Shown here piece by piece: positions 17,530 through 26,954 of a DNA stretch of 64,000 nt. Made by a program: the position numbers and the translations under genes. The DNA lies in NCBI GenBank assembly GCA_039908095.1, contig JAMOBJ010000001.1, forward strand, positions 186,001-250,000, written 5' to 3'. Source of the stretch: Nitrospirae bacterium YQR-1 (lineage in GTDB: Bacteria; Nitrospirota; Thermodesulfovibrionia; Thermodesulfovibrionales; Magnetobacteriaceae). Positions within the stretch are counted from its first letter, which is position 1, and each line of letters opens with the position of its first letter. The notes under the pieces were generated by a model. That model ran no database searches, was not told the DNA's origin, and saw only the letters and a list, made by a program, of their open reading frames with translations.

Positions 17530-17544
17530 TGCAGGTTTTAGGAT

Positions 17545-17597
17545 TATACCCCTTCCTGCGAGGGGAATGATTTCCCTCTATAAACGCTACTTGGTCT
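17545..17597 (+). repeat. Short partial copy of the hairpin subfamily repeat
   Basis: TATACCCCTTCCTGCGAGGG and the following AATGATT match the interior of the repeat at 51892-52051, with the GCGAGGGGAAT/ATTTCCCTC hairpin. The copy ends in GCTACTTGGTCT, close to the ACTTGGTAT terminus of the family. The left half is missing. Confidence 0.75.
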
Positions 17598-17642
17598 AAA
17601 CAGCTTCTTTAATAAATCATTATATGATCATATAAAAGATAC

Positions 17643-17671
17643 TTGACATGAGTGTTATAAAGTATTATACT
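17643..17671 (+). promoter_or_regulatory. Sigma-70-type promoter of the dnaJ-hspR-clpB operon
   Basis: TTGACA (17643-17648) and TATACT (17666-17671) are separated by exactly 17 bases, close to the full consensus. The dnaJ start is 33 bases beyond. Control by the operon's own HspR is expected, but no clear HAIR operator (CTTGAGT-N7-ACTCAAG) is present; only a loose ACTT/AAGT symmetry overlaps the box. Confidence 0.8.
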
Positions 17672-17704
17672 ATTAGTAATAAATATATGAAGTGAGGAAC
17701 TAAA

Positions 17705-18730
17705 ATGGCAACGGGCGCAAAGGACTATTACGACTTACTCGGGGTTGGGAGGACCGCCAGCCAGGAGGAGATAAAAAAGTCATTCAGAAAGTTAGCCAGA
17801 AAGTATCACCCAGACCTTAACCCCGGCAACAAGGACTCAGAGACCAGATTTAAGGAAATAAACGAGGCATACGATACCCTGGGAGACCCTAAGAAGCGCA
17901 GTGATTACGACAATATGGGCAGAAATCCGTTTGGATTTCAGAGTGGTTTTGACAGAGGAGCAGGTAATAATTTTACCGGTGGTTTCAGAGATTTTACAGA
18001 TAAAAGAACCGGTGCTAATTTTGAGTTCGGCGGTTTTGGTGATATTTTCTCTGAATTCTTTGGCTTTAACGAAAGAGCCTCCGGTGCATCAACAATGTTT
18101 TCACGCGGAACCGATATAACAACCAACCTTACTCTTACACTTGAGGAGGCATATACCGGAACTACTAAATCCCTGAATTTAAAACGAGAGGCGCCATGTA
18201 AAAACTGCGCAGGCTCAGGTAAAAAAAACAAGATACCCTGCCGGATATGTAACGGCACGGGGTTTACCCATGCTAACGAAAATATAAAAGTACGGATTCC
18301 ACAGGGGGTCTCAACAGGCTCAAAGATGCGTCTTAAGGGTAAAGGCGCTGTGGGAAGCGGAGGCGGACAGCCCGGAGATATCGTAATTGAAATAGAAGTG
18401 CTGCAACATACTATGTTTACCAGAAAAGGCGATGACCTGTATGTGGATATCCCTGTAACTTTTGTTGAATCAACCCTTGGTGCTAAAATTGAAATACCCT
18501 CCTTAAACGGCTCATCCATAATGACGCTACCGGAGGGCACACAAAGCGGCAGAGTGTTTAAACTTAAGGGCAAGGGTATGCCCAGCACTCAGAGCGGCAA
18601 CATGGGGGATTTATACGCCGAGATAAAAGTAATGGTACCGACAGAGCTCACTGAGAAGGAAAAGGAGCTGGTCGGCCGGATTGAGTCTCTATACAAACAA
18701 AATCCGAGAACCGGGATGGTGAATAAGTAA
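17705..18730 (+). CDS. dnaJ: J-domain co-chaperone DnaJ with reduced zinc finger
   Basis: This 341-residue protein has a J domain (about 6-72) with the HPD tripeptide in [10 protein letters not shown], a Gly/Phe-rich linker, a shortened cysteine-rich region, and two beta-sandwich substrate-binding domains (from about 195). Only two CxxCxGxG motifs are present (CKNCAGSG and CRICNGTG) where classical DnaJ has four, so it can hold one zinc, not two. It stimulates a DnaK-type ATPase. It is first in an operon with the repressor gene hspR (TAATG overlap) and clpB, under a strong promoter at 17643. It could also be called a CbpA/DnaJ2-like protein; the zinc motifs favour DnaJ. Confidence 0.9.
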   Translation: MATGAKDYYDLLGVGRTASQEEIKKSFRKLARKYHPDLNPGNKDSETRFKEINEAYDTLGDPKKRSDYDNMGRNPFGFQSGFDRGAGNNFTGGFRDFTDKRTGANFEFGGFGDIFSEFFGFNERASGASTMFSRGTDITTNLTLTLEEAYTGTTKSLNLKREAPCKNCAGSGKKNKIPCRICNGTGFTHANENIKVRIPQGVSTGSKMRLKGKGAVGSGGGQPGDIVIEIEVLQHTMFTRKGDDLYVDIPVTFVESTLGAKIEIPSLNGSSIMTLPEGTQSGRVFKLKGKGMPSTQSGNMGDLYAEIKVMVPTELTEKEKELVGRIESLYKQNPRTGMVNK

Positions 18731-19080
18731 TGTTTACAAAAGATAAGGACCGTCCTCTTTATGTTATAAGTGTGGTGGCGGAGATGCTGGGAGTTCATCC
18801 CCAGACCCTCAGGCTCTATGAACGAGATGGTTTTATTGCTCCTACAAGATCAAACAAACAACGCAAGTACTCAGATGACGATATAGATGAGCTGTCATTT
18901 ATTCTTAATCTGACAAAAAACATGGGAGTAAATAAAGCGGGCCTTGAGATTATACTTCAGATGAGACGGCGTTTTCAGGCGCTTCAGAATGAAATGGAAC
19001 AGTTTATGGTCTGCCTTGAGGATGACTCCAGAAAGGACTTGCAAGAGAGGCTGAAGAGGGTTCTGCAGGGGGTAAAATGA
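18730..19080 (+). CDS. hspR: MerR-family heat-shock repressor HspR
   Basis: This 116-residue regulator has a MerR-type winged helix-turn-helix at the N-terminus ([31 protein letters not shown]: helix-turn-helix, then wing) and a short C-terminal coiled helix without metal-binding cysteines. The position inside a dnaJ-clpB operon and the [15 protein letters not shown] signature are typical of HspR, which represses its own chaperone operon and is titrated by misfolded protein or DnaK. The start overlaps the dnaJ stop (TAATG) and its end overlaps the clpB start (ATGA), so the three proteins are translationally coupled. Confidence 0.88.
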   Translation: MFTKDKDRPLYVISVVAEMLGVHPQTLRLYERDGFIAPTRSNKQRKYSDDDIDELSFILNLTKNMGVNKAGLEIILQMRRRFQALQNEMEQFMVCLEDDSRKDLQERLKRVLQGVK

Positions 19081-21719
19081 CTTTAGATAAATTGACTGTT
19101 AAAAGCCAGGAGGCATTGGCACAATCACAAAAAATAGCAGAGAGGTTTGGTAATCAGGAGCTTAACCCGGAGCACCTGTTACTTGCTCTTTTGTCGGACA
19201 AAGAGGGCACGGTTATACAAATTCTCCTTAAACTGGGCATAAACCGCACTGATTTAACAAAGGCGGTGGAGGAGGGGATAGATAGATTTCCCAAAGTCAG
19301 CGGCTCAACCCCTATGGGGCTGACATATGTATCGGCACGATTTAAGGAAACCCTGGATGAGGCCTTTAATCAGGCCACTGCTTTTGGTGACGAGTACGTA
19401 AGTGTTGAGCACATTATGCTGGGGATAATAATCAAAGGGGGCAACGCCTCTGAGCTGTTAAAAAAATATGGAGTAACGGCTTCGGACTTTCTTACAGCCA
19501 TGCAGGCGGTGCGGGGGCACAGTTGTGTGTCGGACCGCAGCCCTGAAGATAAATTCCAGGCTCTTAAAAAATACAGCAGGGATTTGACGGAACTTGCCCG
19601 TACCGGGAAACTTGACCCTGTCATCGGCAGGGATGAGGAAATACGGCGGGTCATACAGGTGCTGGCACGGCGGACAAAAAATAATCCGGTTTTAATCGGA
19701 GAGGCCGGCGTGGGGAAAACTGCTGTAGTAGAGGGGCTTGCTCAGAGAATTATAGCAGGGGATGTCCCTGAGCCTCTTAAAGAAAAGAGAGTGGTGTCAC
19801 TGGATTTGGGCTCTCTTATAGCAGGGGCAAAGTTTAGGGGTGAGTTTGAGGACAGACTTAAGGCTGTTCTGAAGGAGATAGAGGGATCCTCAGGCGGGGT
19901 AATTTTGTTTATAGATGAGCTGCACACCCTTGTCGGGGCAGGTGCTGCGGAGGGGGCAATGGACGCCTCCAATATGCTCAAGCCAGCCCTCTCCAGAGGT
20001 GAGCTTCGCTGCGTTGGTGCTACCACGTTGGATGAGTACAGAAAGCATATTGAAAAGGATGCCGCCCTGCAACGCCGCTTCCAACCGGTTTTGGTTAAAG
20101 AACCCACCGTATCCGATACAATCTCAATTCTGAGGGGCCTTAAGGAAAGATATGAAATACACCACGGAGTGAAGTTTAAGGATTCTGCATTGATAGCCGC
20201 CGCCGCTCTTTCTCATCGCTACATAGCGGACAGATTCCTTCCCGATAAGGCCATTGACCTTATTGATGAGGCCGCCTCCAAGCTCAGAATGGAGATAGAC
20301 AGTATGCCGGCTGAGCTCGATGAGATGCAGCGCAGGGCCAGACAGCTTGAGGTTGAACGTCAGGCGATGCTTAATGATACATCTGAGGAGGCAGTGGAGC
20401 AACTTGATAAGATTAACAGAGAGTATGCGGATTTAAACGAAAAACGTAACGCACTTAAAGCTAAATGGATGGGTGAAAAGGAGATAATTTCAAATATCAG
20501 AAGCCTTAAAGAAAAAATTGACAGTGTACGCACTGAGGCGGAAACGGCGGAAAGAGAGGCGGACCTTGCACGCGCCGCAGAGCTCAAGTACGGTACACTC
20601 ATAGAGCTTAATAAGGCTCTGGATGCAGAAAATCAAAAACTTAAGCAACGCAGTGCAGGTAACAAAATGATAACCGACGTAGTGAGCGAGGATGATATCG
20701 CAGGGGTGGTTGCCAGATGGACCTCAATTCCCGTCACCAGAATGCTGGAGGCTGAGACAGATAAACTTATTCACATGGAAGACCGCTTGAAGCTCAGAGT
20801 TGTGGGACAAAGCGAGGCTGTTGGGAAAATATCAAACGCCATAAGGCGGGCTCGGGCCGGCATTCAGGACCCTGACCGCCCAATAGGTTCATTTATATTT
20901 CTGGGGCCTACCGGAGTGGGTAAAACGGAATTGGCTAAAGCCCTGGCTGAGTTTCTCTTTGACGATGAAAACGCCATTGTACGCATAGACATGTCGGAAT
21001 ATCAGGATAAGTTTTCAATGTCAAGGCTTATCGGAGCCCCGCCCGGATATGTCGGCTACGATGAGGGCGGGCAGCTGACTGAAAAAATCAGAAGAAAACC
21101 CTACTCGGTAGTCCTCTTTGATGAAATCGAAAAGGCACACCCTGAGATTTTTAATCTGCTGCTGCAACTCCTTGATGACGGACGTCTTACTGAGAGCCAC
21201 GGAAGGACGGTTGATTTCAGAAACACTCTCATTATTATGACCTCTAACGTCGGCAGCAGACATATTGTTGAATTTCTCGAGGATAAGTACCTCCACCCGG
21301 AGTCGTACTGGCAGCCTGATGAAAACTCAGTTATCATAGAGAAAATCATGGAGGACTTGAAAGAGCATTTTAAGCCGGAATTTCTTAACAGGGTTGACGA
21401 TGTGATTATATTTAATCCTCTCAATAAGGAGCTTATTAAAAAAATAGTGGATATTCAGCTCTACAGAATGAGAAAATATCTGAAACATAAACAGATAAAT
21501 ATAATTCTCACAGACCTTGCCAAGGAGGCACTGGCTGAGTCCGGTTATGATGCCGTGTATGGTGCAAGGCCTTTAAAACGGGTACTTCAAATGGAGATTA
21601 TCAATCCGCTTGCAATGAAGATTCTTGACCGCACAGTTGCAGAAGGTGATACGGTAGAGGTTGACTATGTCGGCGGTCTCATGCGTTTTTCTAAAGTTGA
21701 TGTGCCTGAGACTGCCTGA
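19077..21719 (+). CDS. clpB: Disaggregase ClpB (Hsp100)
   Basis: This full-length 880-residue protein has a Clp-N repeat domain (about 1-145) and a first AAA+ domain with Walker [14 protein letters not shown] (about 207) and [13 protein letters not shown] coiled middle domain (about 405-530) marks ClpB rather than ClpA or ClpC. The second AAA+ domain has [14 protein letters not shown] (about 608) and [13 protein letters not shown], followed by the C-terminal small domain. It works with DnaK/DnaJ to pull proteins out of aggregates in the cytoplasm. Its start overlaps the hspR stop. No ClpP-binding IGL/F loop was noticed, in keeping with a disaggregase. Confidence 0.97.
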   Translation: MTLDKLTVKSQEALAQSQKIAERFGNQELNPEHLLLALLSDKEGTVIQILLKLGINRTDLTKAVEEGIDRFPKVSGSTPMGLTYVSARFKETLDEAFNQATAFGDEYVSVEHIMLGIIIKGGNASELLKKYGVTASDFLTAMQAVRGHSCVSDRSPEDKFQALKKYSRDLTELARTGKLDPVIGRDEEIRRVIQVLARRTKNNPVLIGEAGVGKTAVVEGLAQRIIAGDVPEPLKEKRVVSLDLGSLIAGAKFRGEFEDRLKAVLKEIEGSSGGVILFIDELHTLVGAGAAEGAMDASNMLKPALSRGELRCVGATTLDEYRKHIEKDAALQRRFQPVLVKEPTVSDTISILRGLKERYEIHHGVKFKDSALIAAAALSHRYIADRFLPDKAIDLIDEAASKLRMEIDSMPAELDEMQRRARQLEVERQAMLNDTSEEAVEQLDKINREYADLNEKRNALKAKWMGEKEIISNIRSLKEKIDSVRTEAETAEREADLARAAELKYGTLIELNKALDAENQKLKQRSAGNKMITDVVSEDDIAGVVARWTSIPVTRMLEAETDKLIHMEDRLKLRVVGQSEAVGKISNAIRRARAGIQDPDRPIGSFIFLGPTGVGKTELAKALAEFLFDDENAIVRIDMSEYQDKFSMSRLIGAPPGYVGYDEGGQLTEKIRRKPYSVVLFDEIEKAHPEIFNLLLQLLDDGRLTESHGRTVDFRNTLIIMTSNVGSRHIVEFLEDKYLHPESYWQPDENSVIIEKIMEDLKEHFKPEFLNRVDDVIIFNPLNKELIKKIVDIQLYRMRKYLKHKQINIILTDLAKEALAESGYDAVYGARPLKRVLQMEIINPLAMKILDRTVAEGDTVEVDYVGGLMRFSKVDVPETA

Positions 21720-21757
21720 GAGAGGGTTAAAAATAAGTGTAAAAGACGGCGGATGTG

Positions 21758-21786
21758 TTGACAAAAAACTTTTTTTATTATATCAT
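21758..21786 (+). promoter_or_regulatory. Sigma-70-type promoter before the TRL-like lipoprotein gene
   Basis: TTGACA (21758-21763) is a perfect -35 box and TATCAT (21781-21786) follows after 17 bases. The gene start lies about 50 bases further on. Confidence 0.65.
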
Positions 21787-21837
21787 TGTCAATAGGTTTC
21801 TGTTAAATAAAGAAAATTTATTATGGAGGTAGGCAAA

Positions 21838-22164
21838 TTGACTAAAAGGAAGTTGTTTTTATTGGGACTTATAGTAATATCGCTTTCGATGTTAACAGCA
21901 AGTTGCGGATTTGTAGCAGACGGGCCGTTTGGGTGGGTCTATACCGACAATAAGGTGCCGGTAGCTATGGGGACGGCTCAAACCGGTGCAAAAGCAGGGA
22001 AGGCCTGTATTCATTCTTTTTTGGGAGCAGTAGCTATAGGAGATGCAAGCATTGAGACAGCGATGAAAGCTGCTGGAATTAAGACAGTATATTCGGTCAA
22101 CAAGGAAAATCTGAACATATTCGGCACCTACACCAGACAGTGCACTATAGTGGCCGGAGAGTAG
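21838..22164 (+). CDS. TRL-like lipoprotein
   Basis: A 108-residue protein with a lipoprotein signal: basic KRK, a hydrophobic stretch and the lipobox LTASC, then a mature part with GFVADGPFGWVYTDNKVPV, GKACIHSFLGAVAIGDASI and AMKAAGI. This is the TRL-like family pattern (tRNA-associated locus-like), whose function is not known. I place the start at TTG 21838, because GGAGG at 21825-21829 is eight bases upstream; the ATG at 21823 runs into that ribosome site and would add five residues before the basic segment. It has its own promoter at 21758. Confidence 0.82.
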   Translation: MTKRKLFLLGLIVISLSMLTASCGFVADGPFGWVYTDNKVPVAMGTAQTGAKAGKACIHSFLGAVAIGDASIETAMKAAGIKTVYSVNKENLNIFGTYTRQCTIVAGE

Positions 22165-22204
22165 TATTTTACGGGTGGGTACTTATTTAAATACCGATAC
22201 AATC

Positions 22205-22215
22205 AAGGAGGTGAT
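22205..22215 (+). promoter_or_regulatory. Full-length perfect Shine-Dalgarno sequence
   Basis: AAGGAGGTGAT is an 11-base exact complement of the conserved 3' end of 16S rRNA, and the ATG is three bases further on. Such long matches are uncommon and suggest high translation of the small TM2 protein. Confidence 0.8.
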
Positions 22216-22218
22216 ATT

Positions 22219-22455
22219 ATGTCAAATGACAAAACGTTAACAAACGAATCTCCTAAGAGTCGTTTAATATCGTTGTTACTGTGCTTTTTCTTAGGCTGGG
22301 CGGGAGGCCATAGGTTTTACTGCAACAAAATAGGAACAGGACTAATAATGCTCTTTACTATGGGCGGTTTTGGTTTGTGGTATTTTGTGGACATCGTAAT
22401 GATTTCTCTGGGGTCGTTTAAAGACAAGGACAATCTCCCTATATCAAGATGGTAA
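22219..22455 (+). CDS. TM2-domain membrane protein
   Basis: A 78-residue protein with the TM2 domain. The signature is LLCFFLGWAGGHRFYCNKIG, then a turn and a second hydrophobic helix ending GLWYFVDIVMI. Two membrane helices are linked by a short loop. The molecular role of bacterial TM2 proteins is unknown. It follows the TRL-like lipoprotein gene by 54 bases and has a perfect ribosome site. Confidence 0.88.
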   Translation: MSNDKTLTNESPKSRLISLLLCFFLGWAGGHRFYCNKIGTGLIMLFTMGGFGLWYFVDIVMISLGSFKDKDNLPISRW

Positions 22456-22570
22456 CTTGTAAGAGATATGTTTGACAGACCGGCTAAAAGGGGTGGTTAT
22501 GATGATGACTTCCACCACTGTCGGTTTATACGGGTTAAAATAAGATGACGGAGATAAATCAGGACACATT

Positions 22571-23335
22571 ATGGTAAGCATAAATAACAGCAGGGATATC
22601 AGGCAGCTGCTCCCGATAGTGTTGCTTTTGTTTGTTTCGGTAATATTATCAATAGCGTTTCGCAGCGGCTGGCCATTATTGCTGGCGATAACGGCTGTGT
22701 TTGTTTACAGACCAAGCTGGTGGCTTGTAATAATAATGGGTTTTGCTTTTACGGTGTTTCTAAAAAGCGGCTGGCCTCTGATAGGGTCGGTTGTATTTGC
22801 TTTTGCCGGCAAGCCTAAGCGATGGTGGCCGATACCTGCCGGTATCGCCTTTGCTCTTGTGGAGGTGTTGTCCTTTTATTTATCCGAGAGGCCTTTGGGA
22901 ATAACCAGAGGATATACCGTTATGGCGGCTATAACGGAATATTTGATTTATCCGCCCCACGTTGACCTCATTGAATACTGGAGCATATATGAACCAAAAA
23001 TTGACTGGACTATAGCGTTAATTTTGGGGCTTACAATAGGGAGTTTTATGTCGGCCAAGTATTCAGGGGATTTTAAATGGATGAGTGTGCCCTATATGTG
23101 GAGGCAGTCCAAGGGACCATCGGTATTTAAACGCTGGGTGTGGGTTTTTTTAGCAGGGATACTTATGGGTTTTGCAGCCAGGATAGCCGGCGGCTGCGTA
23201 AGCGGTCTTTTAATTTCAGGCGCTATTCAGTTGATGCCATCGGGGTTTATTTTTATGATTTCTCTGTGGATAGGCGGTGTGGTTATGACTTTGCTTTTCT
23301 ACAGAGGCGGAATAATAGCAATAAAGAAGGAGTAA
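22571..23335 (+). CDS. YeeE/YedE-family transporter, first subunit
   Basis: A 254-residue, strongly hydrophobic protein with about seven membrane helices. The YeeE/YedE (sulfur transport) signature GFAARIAGGCVSGLLISG lies near residue 200. The family imports thiosulfate or related sulfur compounds, or feeds selenium and sulfur enzymes. The N-terminal half carries three short repeats built around RSGWPLL, KSGWPLI and KRWWPIPAG. The next gene starts one base after its stop and carries the matching half, so the two probably form one transporter. The 115 bases before it contain a TTGACA and a GACAG/CTGTC stem but no gene. Confidence 0.85.
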   Translation: MVSINNSRDIRQLLPIVLLLFVSVILSIAFRSGWPLLLAITAVFVYRPSWWLVIIMGFAFTVFLKSGWPLIGSVVFAFAGKPKRWWPIPAGIAFALVEVLSFYLSERPLGITRGYTVMAAITEYLIYPPHVDLIEYWSIYEPKIDWTIALILGLTIGSFMSAKYSGDFKWMSVPYMWRQSKGPSVFKRWVWVFLAGILMGFAARIAGGCVSGLLISGAIQLMPSGFIFMISLWIGGVVMTLLFYRGGIIAIKKE

Positions 23336-23336
23336 C

Positions 23337-24104
23337 ATGTTAGAGCTTGTCACATTTAATGAATTCCTTAGCAGGCTGGCCTCAATATTTGATTCCGGGA
23401 CGATTGAAGGTGTAAGGGGCGGGTCAAGCCTCTACGGCGGCTTTATAATCGGCCTTATTTTTGGAGTGGTATTACAAAAAGGAAGGCTTTGTAAGTACGA
23501 CACTGTATCGGGACTTTTCAGGCTTCAGGATTTCACAGTGTTTCGTCTTGGGGCGCCGATTCTCATGGTTTCTATGGTACTGGTGTTTTTGTTGACAGAT
23601 TTAAAAATAATAGAATTGCATGTTCCTAAGACTGTGATTGTTCCTCAGATAATAGGTGGTTTGATGTTTGGCGCGGCTATTGCTATAATGGGTTTCTGTC
23701 CTGGCACGGCGGCAGGGGCTTTAGGCGAGGGCTCCCTTGATGCTATACCAGCTATCGGGGGTATGATGGCAGGGGCTGCTATATATGCTGAGTTTTTCCA
23801 TGACGACTGGTCAAAGACGTTTTTGACGTGGGGAAATATCGGGTCAGAGACTTTTGCTGAGCTGCTAAAAATTAACCATTGGTATCTGATTGTGTTATTT
23901 ATACTGATGGCTGCCATGTTTCTTATCATGACTACAATGTTTGACTGGATGATTGTGTTTTTAAGGAAGACGTTTAACATGTATATGGATTTGACAGAAG
24001 CTCTTGAGGAAAAGATTCCTCCCGCCGTTAAACAATCACAGGGCAATGTCAACGAAACAGTACGCAATCTTAAAAAGAATATAAAGGATATTTTCTCTAA
24101 GTGA
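23337..24104 (+). CDS. YeeE/YedE-family transporter, second subunit
   Basis: A 255-residue membrane protein with about six helices. The family motif GFCPGTAAGALGEGSLDA (about 119-136) contains the cysteine thought to pass the sulfur compound in this family; an early cysteine, KGRLCKYDT, lies near residue 52. Residues after about 220 form a charged cytoplasmic tail. It pairs with the gene upstream (one-base gap) as a likely two-part thiosulfate or sulfur importer. Its last bases overlap the end of a convergent NtrC-type regulator gene. Confidence 0.85.
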   Translation: MLELVTFNEFLSRLASIFDSGTIEGVRGGSSLYGGFIIGLIFGVVLQKGRLCKYDTVSGLFRLQDFTVFRLGAPILMVSMVLVFLLTDLKIIELHVPKTVIVPQIIGGLMFGAAIAIMGFCPGTAAGALGEGSLDAIPAIGGMMAGAAIYAEFFHDDWSKTFLTWGNIGSETFAELLKINHWYLIVLFILMAAMFLIMTTMFDWMIVFLRKTFNMYMDLTEALEEKIPPAVKQSQGNVNETVRNLKKNIKDIFSK

Positions 24105-25464
24105 TACCATATTCTTTCATCTTTGCCATAATGCTGCGGTAGGAAATTTGAAGCATTGTGGCTGCTTTGGTGCGGTTGCCCCCGCAAACTTCCAGAGCGT
24201 CCTTAATAGCCTTTCTCTCCTGCTGCGCAAGCGTAACTTTCAGCGGTATGCACGCTCCTTTGATAGTTTTTGCTGTCTGATTATTATTACTCTCATTATC
24301 AAGCAGCGGCTTTATGTGCTCATAGCGGATCAACCCGTCATTGCAATAAAGCACCGCCCTCCTCATCACATTTTTTAACTCTCTGATATTGCCCGCCCAT
24401 TGGTTTTCATTTAAAAGTTCCAGAGCCTCATCTGTTATACCTCTGATTGGTTTGTTAAGTTCATCGGAGGCCTCTGCTACAAACCTGCCGGCAAAAAAAT
24501 TAATGTCCTCACGCCTTTCCCTTAGCGGCGGCACTGTTATAATAAACTCCCCAAGTCTGAAAAACAGATCATTTCTCAGATTTTTTTTATCCATCAGTTG
24601 TTTTAAGTTACCGTTGGTAGCTGTGATTATTCTTACATCTATCTCTATCGGTGCTCTGCTGCCTACCGGATAAAGCAGTCTCTCCTCTACTACCGACAGC
24701 AGCTTTGCCTGTATGTTGGGAGACATATTTTCTATTTCATCAATAAATATTGTGCCGCCGTGGGCAGTTTCGAAAAATCCCTTTGACTTTCTGTCTGCTC
24801 CGGTAAAAGCACCCCGCTCATGTCCAAAAAGCTCGCTTTCTATAATGTTTTCAGCTAAGGCCCCTATGTCAACCTTAACAAAAGGCTTACCTGCTCTTGC
24901 ACTGAGGTTGTGAATTATTCGTGCTATATATGACTTCCCTGTGCCTGTCTCACCTTGCAATATTACAGAGAAATTGCTCTCCGCCACTTGCTGTATATCT
25001 GCTATGAGTGAGCTGATTATGGCGCTTTTCCCTAACTGGCTTTCTAAGGAAGTACCCACTACATTTCTTAGCGCTACAGTCTCCTGTTTTAACTGCCGCT
25101 CTTGAATTGCTCTTTTTACGGTTATTATCAATTCATCGAAATTAGGTGGTTTAACTACAAAATCATATGCTCCCAGTTTCGTTGCCTCTACCGCTGTTTG
25201 GATGTTTGCATAGCCGGTCACTATTATTACGGGTACATCAGCACTTATTTTTTTTAATTCTTTTAATGTTTCGATCCCATCCATCCCATTCATTACTAAA
25301 TCCAAAAGAACTGCCGATGTCTCTCCCTGCTTTAACAATTCTATTCCCTCAAGGCCGCCCCGCACACTTACCACCTCATAGCCGACAGCACCTATTAGTT
25401 CTTCCATACTTTGTGCCAATACTACATCGTCATCTATTATCAGTATTTGCTCCGTCTTTGCCAT
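24097..25464 (-). CDS. NtrC-family sigma-54-dependent response regulator
   Basis: This 455-residue protein has an N-terminal receiver (about 5-118, acidic pocket IDDD, phospho-acceptor Asp in VLLDLVMNG, Lys in VVKPPNF). The sigma-54 AAA+ domain follows (about 145-370), with Walker A LQGETGTGKSYIARI, the sigma-54 contact loop GAFTGA and FIDEIENMSP. A Fis-type helix-turn-helix is at the end (GGNRTKAATMLQISYRSIMAK). It should activate sigma-54 promoters when phosphorylated. No histidine kinase gene is adjacent, so the sensor is elsewhere. The flagellin promoter at 36292 is one sigma-54 site in the window, but there is no evidence that this regulator controls it. Confidence 0.93.
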   Translation of the reverse strand: MAKTEQILIIDDDVVLAQSMEELIGAVGYEVVSVRGGLEGIELLKQGETSAVLLDLVMNGMDGIETLKELKKISADVPVIIVTGYANIQTAVEATKLGAYDFVVKPPNFDELIITVKRAIQERQLKQETVALRNVVGTSLESQLGKSAIISSLIADIQQVAESNFSVILQGETGTGKSYIARIIHNLSARAGKPFVKVDIGALAENIIESELFGHERGAFTGADRKSKGFFETAHGGTIFIDEIENMSPNIQAKLLSVVEERLLYPVGSRAPIEIDVRIITATNGNLKQLMDKKNLRNDLFFRLGEFIITVPPLRERREDINFFAGRFVAEASDELNKPIRGITDEALELLNENQWAGNIRELKNVMRRAVLYCNDGLIRYEHIKPLLDNESNNNQTAKTIKGACIPLKVTLAQQERKAIKDALEVCGGNRTKAATMLQISYRSIMAKMKEYGIT

Positions 25465-25624
25465 TCTCCCTCCCAGTAAATAACAACTCTATCGCCTCTG
25501 TTAACAGTATCAGGTTTTAAATTTTTTAGAAAAGTCAAAAGGGGGCGCTCTTTCATATCCAAAGCCGGCACTCCATTTACATTACAGTTACAATTTTGCA
25601 CAAATACATTTAGTGCATATTTAG

Positions 25625-25651
25625 AAGGAGAGCCGTTTTGGGGCTCTCCTT
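25625..25651 (-). terminator. Hairpin terminator after tpiA-secG
   Basis: AAGGAGAGCC (25625-25634) and GGCTCTCCTT (25642-25651) form a perfect 10-bp stem with a 7-base loop. It is 50 bases beyond the secG stop. The T-tract is weak on the minus strand, so termination may be partial. Confidence 0.65.
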
Positions 25652-25701
25652 TGTATTGTACTTATTATATAGAGCTATATTTAGCTGTTTACACAAAATG
25701 G

Positions 25702-26085
25702 TTAAGGTTTTTTAGTCTCGCCACCGGTTGGAGCTACCGGTCCCTGGCTGTCCTTGTTAGTGTCATCCTTAGGCTGTACTCCTGCGCCGCTAAGCGGTAG
25801 ATTTGACCCAGCAGGTGAACTCTTTGGAGCAGCTTGAGGGATAGTGACAACCGATGTCTTTTTTGCCTCGTAAATGGCAAGCAGTAAGGCTGTTATCATA
25901 AAGATAACGGCAGTGGCGGTGGTAGCCTTAGCAAGGAAGGTGGCCGCCCCTCTTGCACCAAAAATAGTCTGGCTGGAGCCGCCAAAGGCCGCGCCCATCT
26001 GTGAACCCTTTGAGCTCTGAACCAGCACAACAAAAATCAAAAACACACAAACCAGCACATGAACTATCAGTAGGAGTATATGCAT
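25702..26085 (-). CDS. secG: Preprotein translocase subunit SecG
   Basis: This 127-residue protein has the SecG layout: a first membrane helix (LLLIVHVLVCVFLIFVVLVQ), the conserved loop QSSKGSQMGAAFGGSSQTIFG (first glycine-rich part), a second helix (about 45-68), then a polar Pro/Ser/Thr-rich tail. SecG assists SecYE in protein export across the inner membrane. It starts five bases after the tpiA stop, the frequent tpiA-secG pairing. A hairpin terminator follows. Confidence 0.94.
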   Translation of the reverse strand: MHILLLIVHVLVCVFLIFVVLVQSSKGSQMGAAFGGSSQTIFGARGAATFLAKATTATAVIFMITALLLAIYEAKKTSVVTIPQAAPKSSPAGSNLPLSGAGVQPKDDTNKDSQGPVAPTGGETKKP

Positions 26086-26090
26086 GTGTG

Positions 26091-26831
26091 TTACCTGAAC
26101 TTCACTATTTTTTCAAAACTATCGGGCTTTAGGCTGGCACCACCTACAAGGGCGCCGTCAACATCAGGCTTTTCCATAAGCTCTTTGACGTTTTCAGGCT
26201 TTACGCTGCCGCCGTAGAGGATTCTCAGCTCATCGGCCTTGCCGCCATAGACATTACGCAGTTGGTCTCTTACGAAGGCGTGCGCCTCCTGGGCCTGCTC
26301 AGGGGTGGCGGTCACGCCTGTGCCGATAGCCCATACAGGTTCGTAAGCGATAACAAGGCCGTTGGTATCAACGTCTTTGAGGCCGCCTGTAACTTGTCTT
26401 TTTATGATGTCAAACATTTTGCCGCTGTTTCTTTCGTCAAGTGTCTCGCCGATGCAAAATATAACATCAAGACCGGCAGCCCTTGCCGCTTTGACTTTTT
26501 TATTCAAAAACTCATCTGTCTCACCGAAGTACTGGCGTCTTTCCGAATGGCCGAGGATTACATATTTACAGCCCAAATCGAGGAGCATCTTAGCCGATAT
26601 TTCACCTGTGTAAGCTCCCTCGGCCTCAAAGTACATGTTCTGAGCCGACAGGTCAACATTTGTGCCCTTTAGCAGCTCACCGGCTGCGGCTAAGGAGGTA
26701 AAAGGCGGTGCAAGCACGATGTCAACATCCGCCACAGATTTAACCGCCGGTAAGAACTTGCTTATAAAATCCTTTGTCTCGCCGGTGGTCTTGTACATTT
26801 TCCAGTTTGCTGATATAAAAGGTCTCCTCAT
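26091..26831 (-). CDS. tpiA: Triosephosphate isomerase
   Basis: A 246-residue TIM-barrel enzyme interconverting glyceraldehyde-3-phosphate and dihydroxyacetone phosphate in glycolysis and gluconeogenesis. Catalytic residues are visible: Lys in FISANWKMYK, His in ILGHSERRQYFGE, and Glu in VIAYEPVWAIGTG, with the phosphate loop ILYGGSVKPEN. The frame stays open for a further 56 codons upstream, but the start at 26831 gives the normal family N-terminus and has AAGGAG nine bases before it; the ATG at 26840 directly abuts that site. The upstream region is occupied by an insertion-sequence relic. Confidence 0.97.
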   Translation of the reverse strand: MRRPFISANWKMYKTTGETKDFISKFLPAVKSVADVDIVLAPPFTSLAAAGELLKGTNVDLSAQNMYFEAEGAYTGEISAKMLLDLGCKYVILGHSERRQYFGETDEFLNKKVKAARAAGLDVIFCIGETLDERNSGKMFDIIKRQVTGGLKDVDTNGLVIAYEPVWAIGTGVTATPEQAQEAHAFVRDQLRNVYGGKADELRILYGGSVKPENVKELMEKPDVDGALVGGASLKPDSFEKIVKFR

Positions 26832-26954
26832 TATTAACATCTCCTTATATTTATTTTTTACTTTTCTGTTCTTTTGCTTTTGACTAGTTATTAGCCTTTG
26901 AAAGTTTAAAAAAATTATGCTTAAAAAGTCAACCCGAAATCCGATATATATAGT

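Noticed and set aside
17641..17663. Possible HspR operator overlapping the dnaJ promoter
   Set aside because: Only a loose ACTT/AAGT symmetry is present; it does not match the known HAIR sequence.
17938..18588. 216-codon antisense frame in dnaJ
   Set aside because: It is a shadow of the dnaJ coding frame with no ribosome site and low-complexity Pro/Ser composition.
22474..22522. GACAG/CTGTC with GGTGG/CCACC stem upstream of the YeeE/YedE genes
   Set aside because: The stem is short and asymmetric and matches no known riboswitch class.
23645..24187. 180-codon minus-strand frame across the YeeE/YedE end
   Set aside because: It overlaps both the transporter gene and the NtrC-type gene and has no homology I recognise.
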